DNA of 64,000 bases from Vanilla planifolia. Taxonomy: Eukaryota; Streptophyta; Magnoliopsida; Asparagales; Orchidaceae. Positions within the stretch are counted from its first letter, which is position 1, and each line of letters starts with the position of its first letter. Position numbers and translations under genes: made by a program. Below are positions 23,881-38,709 of this stretch, piece after piece. The stretch lies in assembly GCA_023846275.1 (NCBI GenBank), contig JAIUJO010000084.1, positions 276,118 to 340,117 on the forward strand, in the 5' to 3' direction. Under the pieces are notes generated by a model, which was not told the DNA's origin, made no database searches, and saw only the letters and a program-made list of their open reading frames with translations.

Positions 23881-26800
23881 AAATCCCTAATGTTAAGATA
23901 TGTCTAAATCCTAAAATATGAAAGTGTCTTCTAATATTTTGTCTCTTAAACACTATTTGTGCTATTGAATCCTTCTTGTGTCATCATTGCTACACTCTTA
24001 TGAGTATTGTTGAATTTTGTTATTATTTTGATTGATCTTACAATACAAGGTTAGAATGCACAAGTAGTATATGTCATTTTCTCTGCATTTGAGAATGATT
24101 TTTTGTTCAAATTTGATTTAGATTTCTTAATCATATATTTCTATTCTATGTTTTTATATGATCAATGACAACTTTATATGATATTCCTCATAACCAAGCA
24201 TAAAAGAATGATATTTATTGAGGTTATTTGGGGGAATATTTCAAAGTATAATAAAACATCTTCAAAAATACCTTTGAGCAAATAATCTTGTTGCCCCGCT
24301 GGTTGTCTCGTACAAAATAAGTAACTTCATGATTCAAAGAAGAGAAAAGAATAATGCCAAAAATCTTCATTACGAAGTTGTTAGAGTTTCAATTAAGCAT
24401 TAGACATATAGGCATTTTCCTTGGTAGCAATACGAAGAAGATTACTAATGAAGGCATTGATTGTCTTTAGTAGATGCAAAGATTGGCGAGGGTATTGAGA
24501 GGCCTACTATTCAAGTTTCCAAGAGAAGAAAGCGTGCTATAAATTCTGATATGCAAGACTACGGTCAGTAGAGGTAGAAAGCCCCCAAGTTGGCAATAAG
24601 GAAAGATATGGAACAACTCTAAAATGTAATTGCTAAAGGTTGAGAGCAAACCTTAACTAAGCTCAATTCCTTTCACACTAGTCATTAGGACACACTTCTC
24701 CCACAAAAGAAAGACATTATATGCTTTAAAAAAGTTTTCTTTGTGCACCAAACAAGCATCTTGACCACTATCAGGGGAACCTATTGAAGTCTTTGATATC
24801 TAATATATGACATAATGCCCAAAGTAATTAGTTAATTTGGCTTAATCTCTTTTGCTATCATCATTGATTGCACTATCAACATCATCAATATGTCGATCCT
24901 CATTTTTATTGTAGTAGGTAACTACATAGACAATATACAACCCATGAATCCTCTATCAAAGAGCACCTCTTCACAAAGCCCATGAGTCAAACAATTCTAT
25001 GCCCCACTATTTATGCTCGTTATGATCATCAATTTGGAGATGTATTGGATTCTCATGCAAACAAAGTGTCTATTCTATCAACCCATTATTGAGCATTAAG
25101 ACTACGTAATGAAAGGGTGTCACAATTTACACTGATCGTTGAAGCAGTTTTAGCTATTAAAACATTCCTTAAAAGTAATTGTGGTGGGGCATGGGTTATG
25201 ACATGCTCTCTTTAGTTATTAAGTCAATGACATGATTCAATAGGTCCTTGCTCTACCATATGGATTGAATCTTCTACTAAATGAACACAATATGTTGCTC
25301 AAAATTCACGTATGATACAGTGCATAGTTTGGGAGGGAGATAAAAACATAATTTATGAAAACAACTTGTGAAAATAACGAGAGAGCTCTAACAACCCATG
25401 AAGAGATTTTATACTTAAGAATCGCAGTGTAGGAGAAATCTATAGCAACAGATTATCTAAACAAAGTAGAACCCCTGAGTGTATACTTAAAAACTTTTGT
25501 TGTTACCTTAACTTTCTAACAACCATCAGTTAGCAATGCATTCGAATTATTCTACTAAAGAAGATTGAAAACATATACCTTATCAAACTACTACAAGTAG
25601 TTAGGGAAATAACAAATAAGAATAAATGAAATCTCTTAAATTGCAATGATAATAATTATAGCTTGTAGCATAACATCATCCATACAATGGACGAGGATAT
25701 AGAAGATTTGTAGATGAGGGTTTGATGTTGAGGAACATTCCCTCCATTATCTTGTCTTCTATGGATAAGAAGTGACAACAACACTAAGTAGAGGATAAAT
25801 TAAAATTGTGATATGGGCCACTGTGATAGAAGATATAGAGGGCTTGAATCGAATAGAATTTCCTCTTAATCACAAGAATAGTAAATTACAATATATAGAA
25901 GAAAACCATTGAGGCGAATTGTCTCTTTATATCTTGTGGATGAGCATCACTAATATTCTTGTTTATCACTAGGGTTTGACATCAGATGTTTTAGTAACTT
26001 TTAAAAAAGTATCTTGTATGTTTATCAACACTAATTCAATTGCCCTTGACGAAAAAAACCATACACATTAGCATGAGAAAATGGAGCTCGTCAACTCTCT
26101 AACTAAAAGAAAATTATTGCCAACACATTCGGTGTGTGTGTCTATATTAGGGTGTGAGGGAGCTGAGGTTTTGGAGTTGATTTAATTGATGAGCACTAAT
26201 TCTTAGTTAAGTGGTCATGATGCATGAAAAGAATATCTTTAGTAATATCAATATAGGAACTATCCCCTTCATGAAAGAAACAACTCCTATTTTGCCATCC
26301 ACTTTGTAGTAGTAGTTTGGTGAAAGTAAGCCATGTTTTTTTCCTTAGGGTTTACCACTAAAACTTTGTGTGTTGCCAACCCCAAAATACTATACATACA
26401 AGACAAGTGTTGTAATTTTCTACAAACACTATAGCCATTGATGCTTCTTCTCTATGAAATACCTCTTTAATGCTTTAATCCCTAAAAATTATTAATTTTC
26501 TTTAAAAATTTTGTAATGGTAAAAAGGTTACTCATTTTCTTTAAACTCTAAGGACTAAGTGCTTTGAAGGAATTAGCACAATTTTTGTTTTGCATAAAAC
26601 TAAGGCTCCAAGTTCGTCTCCTATAGTCTTAATTAGGAACCAATTGGATTTTGTTCAAAGTTAGCAAGATATCCTTAAATTTTTAATTGTTTCCATACTT
26701 GCTAAACTCAAATCATTAAAATAATGGAAGTAGTGGAAATGGTTCTAATTGATGCAAACAAAGTGAACTCGACCAAATGTCATGTGTCATCCAAAGTTTA

Positions 26801-27849
26801 TTCGGTCTATATTAATTCTCACCATATTAAAGCTTTCACCTCCTTCTTCATACACCAAGTACATAAGAAGACCTTGAAATCCAAATCTCAAAAATTAAAC
26901 TCATGTAGAATGGTAGAAAAGTCCTCGACCAAAGGCTTAGGATTGAATGGCTTGTAGCTCTCTACTATTCTCAACAGAAAATGCCGTTGAAGAAAAAGAT
27001 TGTTAGAAGAAATTAACAAAATAAAAATTAATAAACATAATATTTTTACATAAAAAAGTCAATATTAATATATTGTGCTCAGTTTTATGTTTTCTTCTCC
27101 ATCTATTAGTGGCCTATCATACCTTCTACTTTTTGCTATGAGGTTTACTTTCATTAACAATATGTCTTCAACAATATTGACTATCGAAGAAAGTATATAA
27201 CTACTTGCTTAAATGTCATATCACTGTGTTTTTCCTTTATATATGTTAGCCATCAAGAGTTTGTAATGTATCTCTATTCATTACAGCTAACAGGGTATGT
27301 TTCTATCTCAATGTTTTGCACTCTATGCTCTTAATTGTTTGCTCCCTTCCATGATAAATCCTTTAATATGTATCTCTAGATTGATAGGATAAGAGATATT
27401 TACTTTTAAAAGCATTTATGTTTAGATTTTCATAGTACAATGAATACTACATGAATGGTTGGTTTGATGTAAAATTCTATGTTTAACAGAAAAACAATGT
27501 AATCCATGGATGGATTAATTACTTGAAAACTTAAAAAGAATGCTATTTACAACAAATGTCCATCTCAAGTCATATGGTAGTTTGTAGCATTTCGTAATGC
27601 ATACTTGAAAGATTTTTTTTCTATTTGGCACATAATTTAGGTTCACCATACTTTTTTAGCTTAAGCTTCCATTGAAATGTTTATGGATTTAGCCAGTTAA
27701 GAAATATTGGCATTCTTGATTACTAAAGATGTTGTTCGTGGTTTTTATAGCTTTTGTTGCTGTATAGCAGCGACAACTAGGCCATTGGAAAATTTTGCAT
27801 GCATTAAAGGATAGAATTGCTACATTCTAAAACATACCTATGATGATTG
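23881..27849. other. Low-repeat spacer with no recognisable gene
   Basis: This stretch shows no similarity that I can see to either repeat domain and is somewhat less AT-rich. Short open frames exist, for example 26,724-26,957 (77 residues), but none has a recognisable domain. A short basic word 'SKRRKRA' is readable near 24,520 in a frame soon closed by a stop. It may hold worn-out transposon or gene fragments that I could not identify. Confidence 0.4.
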
Positions 27850-29125
27850 TCACGTCTAGATCGAATCTCATTTGGAATACTATGAGTTGTCAATGAAAAT
27901 AAACGTAACTAATAATATTTTTTTAATATTGAGTAAGAACATATTAAAACTAATATGAGATAAATTGAAGTAATATAGTATAACAAAACAAAAGTGATGT
28001 GTAACTCACACAAAAGGAGTTGTACAGTCACAAAGTAATCTATCTAAACAAAAAAAAAACAAATTGTAGAAATAGGATAAATTATATAGTAGGGTTATAT
28101 TTCAAGGTAGAAAGGAGTTCGAATGTAATATTCTATTCAACTATGAAATTAATTTCCTTGTAAAGTATGCAAACATATTAGAAAATAATAAAATTAAAAA
28201 AAATATAAAAAATGAATACTTAAAAGGACAGAGCTTGTTAATATGAGTCAAATGACATTAATTTTGCCTGAATTAGACCTCATTCAAAATTACAATGACT
28301 AAAAAAATAAAATAAGTACAAATAATGTGATAGTATTATTATAATATTGATAAAATATAAAATAATAAAAAAATAAGAAAACATGAAGAAATTTAATACA
28401 ACTAAATCAATGTGACGTAAAGCGAAGATAATAGATGATTTTTAGTTAATAAGACAACCAAGTCACAGTAAGAAATTTGAGAAAATAAGATAAATTATTT
28501 TTGAATTTTGCATTCCAAGATAGTGAGAAGAGCGAGTTTAGTATGCTTGATCACTAGATCATATACAAATTAAAATGCCTCATAAATAATTCCTAAACCC
28601 TAGAATATAATATATTTTAGAATATAACAATTAATATTTAATTATTTAGAGCTCATCATGACTAGTTCAATGATATTTGTTTCATCTCAACTAGAACATT
28701 TGTGAATTAAAAAATTAAATAAATATAAATAATACAAAAATTATATTTTAATATTAAATTAATCAATAATAAAGTTTAAATGATATAAATTGAAGAAATA
28801 TAATATTTTTAAAATAAAAGTGATGTCAAGATCACCCAAGATGAAAATTAGAGTTTCATAATAATATAATCAAATGAAAGAAAAAAAATTTATTAAATAA
28901 TATAAATTTTGTTAGATATGTGAAATCCAATACTCTAAAATATTAAGCTTAATATCCTTGGCTGTCTAATTAGGAATGAGTCCAAATGACTCATTAAATA
29001 TCCAAAAATCATTAAATACAAAATATTTTAAAAACAAAAAATAGATATTTAATTGATAGAGCTCATTGAGAATTATCTAATAATGCTTCTTTCTTCCCTA
29101 TCAAACCTTATTTCAAATTACATGG
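27850..29125 (-). repeat. Inverted satellite monomers (about 3 copies, minus strand)
   Basis: Read on the minus strand, this stretch shows the same ordered words as the plus-strand satellite further right. Boxes equivalent to 'gatcgaggatgttacactcgatctcc' lie on the minus strand near 28,120, 28,545 and 28,960, about 420 bp apart. 'gatgaaacaaatatcattgaac...gatgagctct' is readable on the minus strand near 28,655-28,700. Similarity begins near 27,850 ('gtctagatcgaatctc') and ends near 29,121. Confidence 0.75.
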
Positions 29126-30296
29126 AAATAAAGAAGTTAATAAAAATATTTTTAATGTTTCATGGATGTTTGATGTGACACTTCAATTTGAACCTAATTT
29201 GGATATAAATGATGTTACACTCAATCACCTTCAAATCTTAGAATGCAACTTTTCGATATAATTTATCTCATTTCAAAATTTTCATTTTCTTTTTGTTATA
29301 TTACAAAATAACCCCAAGTCTACACTTGTGTGATCAATACTTTGCCTTAGTTTTATTATATTAAAATTCTTCAATATAACTTATTTTGGCTTTAATATAT
29401 ATTCACTTGATATTGAAACAATAATTTTTTTATTATTTGCTCTTATTTAAGTTTTTAATTTATAGTAATTCTAAATGAAGTCTAATTAAGAAAAATAAAT
29501 ATTATTAGACTCATCTCCAAATGTTGTATCCAATTAAATATTTTATTTCTATTTTAAATAATTTATTTTTTAGGGTTTGGGCATGCTTTATAAGGAATTT
29601 TGATTTGTATTTCATTTGTTGATCATGGATGTCACATTTGATTTTTAGTTTCTTGTAATGCAATGCTTCCACACTTTATATCTCATTTCATCAAATTTTT
29701 TTCTTTTCTATGCTTATATTACATTACTTCCATATGTCTTATTTTAACTTTTTTTATATATTTAATTGATATTAAAAACATATTTTTTTAATAAAATTAT
29801 GCTTCCTTTTATAATTCTTTGTAAATCCAAATGAGGTCCAATTAAGATGAATTAAATGTGATCACATCCCTCTAAAAGTGCTCCAACTTATATAATATGT
29901 AACTTTAAATTTTTAAATATTCTTTTAAGGATTGGCATCTTTAAGAAAACATCTCAATTCGTAACTATCCTGACTATTATGCATGTTACACTTGATTATC
30001 TTAGAATCGTGGAAGGAAACTTTCCCACATGATTTAAATAATTTCTTCAAATTTTATACTTTCATTTTGTTACATTCTAATGAAATTATAGATCTCCTCT
30101 CTTATGATTTTTACTTCATTTCACTTTTGTAATTCACAATAATTCTAATATAGATATGATCACAATGGAAAAAACTTCGTTAAACTCATCCAATTGAGCT
30201 CTATCTAATTGTATGTTCTTTTTTATAGTTTTAAATGTTCTATTTGAGTAAGATTGTGGCACTTATTACAATAAATTTTTATTCACACTTGACTTG
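29126..30296 (+). repeat. Plus-strand satellite monomers flanking the higher-order array
   Basis: About three diverged monomers with boxes near 29,210, 29,622 and 29,985, spaced about 412 and 360 bp, with the next box at 30,298. They belong to the same family but are not part of the 10.4 kb unit, because copies 2-4 have different sequence upstream of the shared start. Confidence 0.75.
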
Positions 30297-30756
30297 TTTG
30301 ATCAAAGATATTATCCTCTATCTCCTTAATATATTGCAATATAATTTTATTTATCAATATTTTATTTCTCCAAATGTTTTACTTTTATTTGGTAATATTA
30401 CTATGAAATTCTAATTCTTCTCTGATGTGATCTTCACTTTGATATTTTTTTGTTATATCACATTGCTTTAATTACCTAATTTCATCATTAATAAATATTT
30501 TATTATTATTATAAAAATAATTTATGCACATTAACTTAGAAAATTTGTAATCCCTATTAATGGCATCTAATCAAGATGAAAAAATGTCACTGAGTTCATT
30601 TTGAACATTTTGATTCATATTTCATTTCATGATTAGTACTATTTCACATAATCTATTTAGTATTTTTTAGTACAAATTACTCTTATAATTTCTCATTTGT
30701 TAAAAAGTTTCACTTAGATTTCTTTATATTATCCAAACTTATAATTCTCCTACATG

Positions 30757-30757
<1 letters not shown>

Positions 30758-30822
<65 letters not shown>
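30758..30822. repeat. (TA)n microsatellite, higher-order copy 1
   Basis: About 65 bp of TA. The equivalent tracts are about 21 bp (41,232), 22 bp (51,660) and 27 bp (62,083) in copies 2-4, which explains most of the length excess of copy 1. Confidence 0.95.
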
Positions 30823-30824
<2 letters not shown>

Positions 30825-33800
30825 TTCACTTGGTTATGTCATAGTGCTTTACTTTATCTCATTCCAAGTTTTAATATAACTTTTGACTTAATATTAAAAT
30901 GATAATTTATTTGTATTTAAGCTTATTTACATTTGTAATTTATAGTACCTCCAAAAGAGATCTGATCATGATAAAATAAATGATGTTAGATTCATCTTGA
31001 TGAGCCCATTCCAATTAAATGTTAGTTTTTAAATCTTTAAAATATTAATTTTTAGGTTTTGGTATGTTTTACAAGATATTTTAATTCACATCTAATTTGA
31101 TGATTGAGAATGTTACACTCAGTCACCTTTACATCTTAATATTAAGCTTTCTCATGTAGTTTATTGTCTTTTTACAATTTTTTCACTTAAATTTTGCTAT
31201 ATTACAATGTAAATTTAAATTTCTTGTCATGTGACATTTATTTACCTTTAATTTCGTTATATTACATCTTTTAAATTTATCATATTTTTGTTATTATGTA
31301 TATCAACTTAACATTAAAATAATAATTTATTATATTTAAGGTTATTTACGTAAACAATTCTTTATAATTCAAAATAATATGCAATATAGGGAAAAGAGTG
31401 TCGCTTAACTCGTCTTGATGAATTCTACTCAATTAAATCTTTAATTTTATATTTTTAAATAGTTTTTTTCATTTAGCACAATTAATGAAATATTTTGGTT
31501 TTTAACTATTTCGTTGATCGAACATGTTACACTCTTCTCTAATATAACCTTTATGTTGATTTAATTGAGTTGTACTATATTATACCAATTTATCTAATGT
31601 CAACTTTGTTATATGTTTACCAGATTTTCAATCAATAATTGATTATTACTTTAGATTATTAACTTTAGTAATTTTTACTGAATCCAAAAAAATTTGCTCA
31701 ACATGAAACAAATGTTATTGGACTTTTCTTTACAAGCTCTACGAAATTTAAAAAATATTTTCATATTTCTAAATATTTATTTTGATTGTTCTAACATGCT
31801 TTCAAAGCTATTTCAGTTTCTATGTAGTTTGATGATTGATTTTGTTATGCTCGATATCTTTTGAGTCTTTGAATGTGACATTCCCAAATAATTTGTCATA
31901 TTTTTAAAAAAATTTTTCGTTTACGTGTTTATTTTAATATATAGCTCAAAATCTCCTTTTTTGTGACTTTCCATGTCTCTTGTTTGATTATATTACAATG
32001 ACTCTATTTCTTAGTTTAATATTATATTTATCTACTTAATAATAAAAAAATAATTTATTATCGTTTATAGCTATTTACTATGGTAAGTTATAGTAATTCG
32101 AAACAAGTTCCACTTGTGGCAAAAAACCATCGCTGGACTTGACTCATTGAGCTCTAAAATAATAATAATTTATTAAATATTCATATAACTAAAATAATAA
32201 TTTATTAATTATTAATATAAAGATTTTTTAAATATTTTATTTTTTTGGGTTTCAACATGCCTTCTAATACAATTTATCTTTTTGTTCAACTTTTTTACTT
32301 TGATTTAGTTATGTTAATATGAAACAATTGATTCTCCTTTCATGTAACTGTTACATCACTTTATGTTGGTGATGCTACAATGCATCAATTTGTCACATTT
32401 CAATTGTATTATTTATTTACCAAATTTTAAAGTAACAAATTATAATCTATTGTTCTTTTTTAATTTTGACATTGGTGGTATTTCAAATTGAGGTCAAATC
32501 AAGTTGAAACAAATGTCATGCAACTTTTCTCAATATATTATATCAAATTAAATACTAATTTTTATTTTTTTAAATGTTTTATTTGTTTGACTATTGGCTT
32601 ATCTTGTGAGGCATTTTTGTTTATACTTGCTTTCATGATCGAGGATACACTGAATCTTTTTAGCAACATGGAATCCAACTTTTTCATATAATTTGTATTA
32701 TTTATTCAAGTTTTCTACATTTGCTTTATCTTTATCATTTTGTAACTCTAATTCTATTCTCGTGTAACTTTCACATCTTTTTATTTAGTTATATTGCATT
32801 ATTTTAATTTATTTCATTTCAAATTTACTCTATATTTAATTAATATTAAAATAATAATTTATTATTGTTTATGCTTATTTATCTTAGCAATTGGTAATTA
32901 TTTTGAACAAGTTCTTATTAAGATGAAATAATTATTACTATAATTATCTTGAAAAGCTCTACATATATAAATATTAATTTTTATATTTTTAAATATAATT
33001 TTTTTGTATTGATTTACTAAATATTTTGATTCATAAGTGATTTGAAGATCATGGTTACCACACCCAATCTCCTTAGAAACTTGAAATAGTATTTTCCTAT
33101 ACAATTTATATCATTTTATCAAATTATATACTTTTAGTTTCTTATATTACAATGTTATTTTAAATCTCCTCTTATGTGACCTTTACTTCACTTTCATTTC
33201 ATCATATTACTTTTCTTCAATTTCTTTCATTCCAAATTTACAATATATTTAATTAATACTAAATAATAATTTATTAATTTTATCCTTATTAACTTTCATA
33301 ATTGATAATAATTAGGAATGTGACCTGATCAAGATTAAAAGGACATTTGACTAGTATTAATGTGCTTTGTATAATTAAATATCCATTTTTAAATTTTTAA
33401 ATTTTCTTTTTAAAGAAAGTTAATTCATATTTTATGAGACATTTTAATTCCTACACGATTTGTTGATCTAGGATATTATACTCGACCAGATAAGTATACT
33501 AGAATGCATCTTTCATATGTATTTTGTCTCATTTGTTCAATTGTTTTTGTTTGATTTGATTATAAAATTATGAAAGTATAATACTCCTCTTATATGATAT
33601 TACTTTTATTTTACTTGGTTATATTTCATTATTTTAAGTTTCTAGTTTTACCTTTATTATATACTTAATATTTAAAATATAATTTATAATAAATTATGGT
33701 TATTTACTTTGACAATTCGTAGTAACTCCTAAAGGGGTCCATTCAAGATGGACAATTATTGTAGGACTCATCTCAATGAACTTTATCAATATAAAAATTC

Positions 33801-36800
33801 ATTTTTATAATATTAAATATTGTTTTATTAGTTTTGTTATGCTTTATGAGATGTTATAATTTGTACGTAGTTTTTTAATTTGGAACATTTCACATGACCT
33901 TTGTATTATATTTTAATGATAATTTCCTATAAAATTTGTCTCGTTTGTACATTTGTTTATTTTATTAATTTAAAACTATAATTCTTCTATTAAGTTGCAT
34001 TTATGTTATTTTCATTTAATCATGGTACATAATTTACCTTATTTCAGTATCAATATATTTTTACTTAATATTAAGAAAAAGTATTTGTTGTTATTTAAGC
34101 TTATTTACTTTTATAATTGATAGTAGGTTCAAATAATGTTTGATCATGATGAAATAAATATTATTGAACTCATCTTGACAATCTCTTTGCAATGATACAT
34201 ATATATTTTTTATTTTTAAATAAATTATTTTCAGGATTTTAACACATTTTATGGTTGATTTGGATTTGTACATATTTTTAAGATCAAAGATTTTACACTT
34301 GATCTCCTTAGTATCATAAAATGTAGTTTTGTCGTACTATTTATCTCAATTTTTGAAAATTTTTAATTTAATTTTGTCATATTACTTTATAACTCTAAAT
34401 ATAATCTCATGTACATTCAATTTTTTTATTTAGTTACATTATATTACTTCAATTTATCTTATTTTAGATCCCATAGATATATTTACTTAATATTAAGAAA
34501 ATAATTTATTATTATTTATGATAATCTAATTTTATAATTTAAAATAAATCTAAATTATATATAATCAATAGAAAAAAAATTATTAGTCTTTTATTGATGA
34601 ACTCGATTAAATTAAATATTTATTTCAATATTTTTAAATATTTTTTAAAAAAAATTATAAGGAGATTTCAAATCACACTTATTTTGATGATGAAGCATGG
34701 CATACTCAATCTCTTTAGTATTTATTAGTGTGACATTTCAATATGACTGATCTTAAATCTTGTAAATTTTGCAATTTTTTTCTTATATTTCTATGAAACT
34801 TTAACTCCATTCTTATTACATGATGTAGATTTGGTTATATTACATTAATTCACCTTTTCTTATTTTATTATTATTATTTATTTTTTTAATATTTAAATAA
34901 TATTTTTTAATTTATTTTTAATTTTTTTATAACTCACACTAAGGTCAAACAAAGTGTGATCGATATGATCCAAACATTGTTGGACTCTTCTCAATGAGTT
35001 ATATTCTATTAAATATTCAATTTCATATTATTAAATATTATATTTTCAAATATTTAGATATATTTTAAGATGAATTTTTATTCATATATGATTTAATTAT
35101 TGAGGATATTATACTAAATCTCCTTGGTATCTTAGAATGCTATTTTTTTAATTAATGTAATTTCTTAATTTATGATTAAGGATGTTTTTATATATCTCTA
35201 AATCTTCTCTCATGTGATCTTTGCATTATTTTATTTTGTTATATTTCAATTCTTCAATTTAACATATATCTTTTTATTGAAGATTTTTTCATTATTAAAA
35301 AATAATTTATTGTTATTAATGTTTATTTAATTTTGTAATTCATAATAATTTCGATCCATGCTAGACAAAGATAAAAGAAATAACATTAGAAACATCTCTA
35401 CAAGTTTTATCATATTAAATATTTATTTCTATTCTTCTAAATATTTTATTTTGTAGGGTTTTAGCATTCTATACATGGCATTTTAGTTTGTTAATAATTT
35501 TGATGATTGAGAATTCACACTCAATCTTATTAGTATAATGGAATGAAAATTTAAAAAATATTTTATCTCATTTAATCAAAATTTTAGTTTTGTTTTGGTT
35601 ATATTCTAATGGAACTCTTATTGTCAAATCATGTGACCTATACATGTCATTAATTTGCTCATATTATATTATAGAAGTTTAACTCATTTTTATTTCTTAT
35701 TTATTTATATAAAATGAAAGTAATATTTTATTATTATTTACGCTTATTTAATTTTTGAATTGGCTAAAATTCTAAATAAGTTCTATCCAAAAGAAGTAGG
35801 CATTGGAAACTTCTCGACAAGCTCTATCCAATTAATACTCTTTTTTATATTTCTAAACAATTTATTTTGACAGTTTTGGCAATATTTAGTTGTTATTTTT
35901 ACTCGTACTTGATTTAATGAATCAAGATGTCACACTCGATTTCCCTAGTATATTCTAATACAACTTTTATGAAGAATTATCTCATTCGTTCAAAGGTTTT
36001 CTTCAAATTTATTATACTTCTAAGAAAATCTAATTCTCATATTTTTTGACCATTATGTAACTTTGATTTTGTTTAATTATATTTTTTTCAATTTACATCA
36101 TTTCAACTTTAATTTATACTTAATTTTAAAAATACAATTATCATTATTTAATCTTTTATACTTTTGTTTTTAACAATAATTCTAAAAACGGTTCGATGAT
36201 GATTAAACAAACGTCATTGGAGATATTTTGACAAGATTTATCCAATCAAATCTTTAGTTTTATGCTTTTGAATACATTATTTTGTAAGGCTTTGACATAA
36301 TTTCTAGTCATTTTAATTCTTTTCTAATTTTGACAATGTTATCACATTCAATCTCGTTTCTTTCTTGAAATGCAAATTTTTCCTGTAAGTCATCTCATTT
36401 CTTAAAATAGTGTTTCATTTATTTTTTTATTACCATGAAACTATAGTTCTCTTATCATGTAACCCTTATATTGCTTTGATTTATTTATTACTTTGCTTCA
36501 GTTTATCTCATCTCACATTTAATATATATTTACTTATTAAATAAGTAGTTTATTATCATATATGCTTATTTACTTTATCAATTAGTAGTATATCAAGTGA
36601 GGTTCAATTGAGTTAGAACAAATGTTGTTGGACTCATCTAAATAACCCTTACAAAATTAAAAGTTTATTTTTTAAAAAATTATTTATTAAATAATATTTT
36701 TGCATGCTATATTATTAGATTCAATTTGTGCTTCATTTTATGATCGAGGATGTCATACTCGATCCTTTTGGTATCTTTAAATTTAATTTTCTCATAGAAT

Positions 36801-38655
36801 TTATTACATTTATTCAAGTTTATTTCTTTGATTACGTATATTTCTTCGAAACTCTAATTCTCTTCCCATGTGACCTTTCCATCACTTCTATTTTATTATT
36901 TTACGTAGCTTTAATTTATGTTATTTTAGCTTTACAACATATTTATTTAATATTTAAGTAATAATGTCTTCTTACTTATGCTTATTTATTTTTGACAAGT
37001 AGTTTTAATTGCAAACAAAGGCTGACTTAGAAAACGAATAACGTTTATTGTGTATCAATCAGCTCTGTTAAGAAAATTAATTTAAATATTTTTAATTAAT
37101 TTTTTTAGGTTTTATTATGATTTATGAGACTTTTCAATTTGAACCAAATTTGACAATCGAGATTGCTCCACATGATGTACTTTTAATTTGTGATTGAAAC
37201 TTTTTTGATAGGTTTTGTCTTAATTCTAAAATATTTTCACTTTCATTTTAGTATATTACTACGTAACTCTAAATCTTTTTCGATGTTATCTCTATATCAT
37301 TTTGATTGATTTATATTATTTTAGTTGTAATTTGTATTTACTTTGTACTAAAATTATATTTTACTATTATTTATGTTTATTTATTTTTTATGTTTTAGTA
37401 ATGCAAAATGTGGACTCTTCAAGATAAAAAAATGTCATTGGACTCATCTCAATAATTATATCTAATCAAATATTTATGTTTATTTATTTGTATGATCTAA
37501 AAGATATTTTGATGAAGCTACCCTTGTTGTGTTTAGTATCTTTTAATTCAATTTTTCTATACAATTTAACTCATTTCTTAATATGTTTCACTTTAATTTA
37601 GTTACATCATTATGCAACTTTTATTCTTTACAAATGTGACCTTTCCATCACTTTTACACTATATTATTCTATTACTTTGGTTTCTCTTTTTTTTTCTTTA
37701 ATATTTCTTTTTTTAATATTAGAAGTATAATTTGTTATTATTTTTGCATAATTACTTAGTTAATTCAAACAAATTCCAAATGACTATTGCTCAAGACAAA
37801 ACAAGCATCTCAGATTTGCCTTGATGAGCTCTATTTAATTAAATAATTATTTTAATATTTTTATATATTTTATTGTCTAGCATTTTTGCATATTATACAT
37901 CAAAATTTTAGTTCATTCTTGATGTGATAACTAAGGATGGCATACTTGATCTCCTATACATCTTAGAATGTAGCTTTTCCATAAAACTGATTTCATTTTT
38001 TGAAACATTTCTTTTCTATTTACTTATATTACTATGTAGCACTAAATCTCTTCTTTTGTGTACTTTACATTGCTTTAAATTGGAAATAATATATTTCTTC
38101 AATTTATCTTATTTTAGTTATAATACATATTTACTTAATATTAAATAATAATTTATAATTATTTGTGTTTTTTATGTTTATATTTGTTGTAATTAAACAA
38201 GGGTCTGATTGAGGTGAAATAAACATTGTTAGAGTCACCTTAATGTGCTATATCTAATTAAATATCTATTTTTAATATTCTTATATTTTTGTTTTCTAGA
38301 ATTTTCATATTTTTTATGAGAAATGTTGCTTTATTCCTTATTTAACAAGTCTTGAGGACACATCTAATGAAAAATTCATTCTTGATTTTGCAAATATATT
38401 TTTTAAGCTTTTGGTTAGCTTTATGACAATTTTTATTCATACCTCAATTGATGATAAAATATTTTATTTTTGATCTCCCTAGACTTTTATGGTACAACTT
38501 TCTCATAAAATTTATCACATCTCATCAATTGTACTATATTTATTTGGTTATATTACAATGTAATTTAAAAACTTCCCTCATGTGACCTTTGCGGCTTTAG
38601 CTTTGTTATATTATATTTCTTTTATTTATCAATTTTTTCCTTTTATATATATAAT

Positions 38656-38662
<7 letters not shown>

Positions 38663-38705
<43 letters not shown>
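38663..38705. repeat. (TA)n microsatellite, higher-order copy 1, second site
   Basis: About 43 bp of TA. The matching tracts are about 38 bp in copy 2 (from 49,094) and 31 bp in copy 3 (from 59,522). Confidence 0.95.

Positions 38706-38709
<4 letters not shown>

Noticed and set aside
24460-24660. A basic nuclear-signal-like word (SKRRKRA) hinting at a gene fragment
   Set aside because: The frame is closed by stops on both sides within a few dozen codons and I recognise no family.
26724-26957. A 77-residue open frame as a possible small gene
   Set aside because: There is no recognisable domain, promoter or conserved copy. Its length is within chance for this composition.
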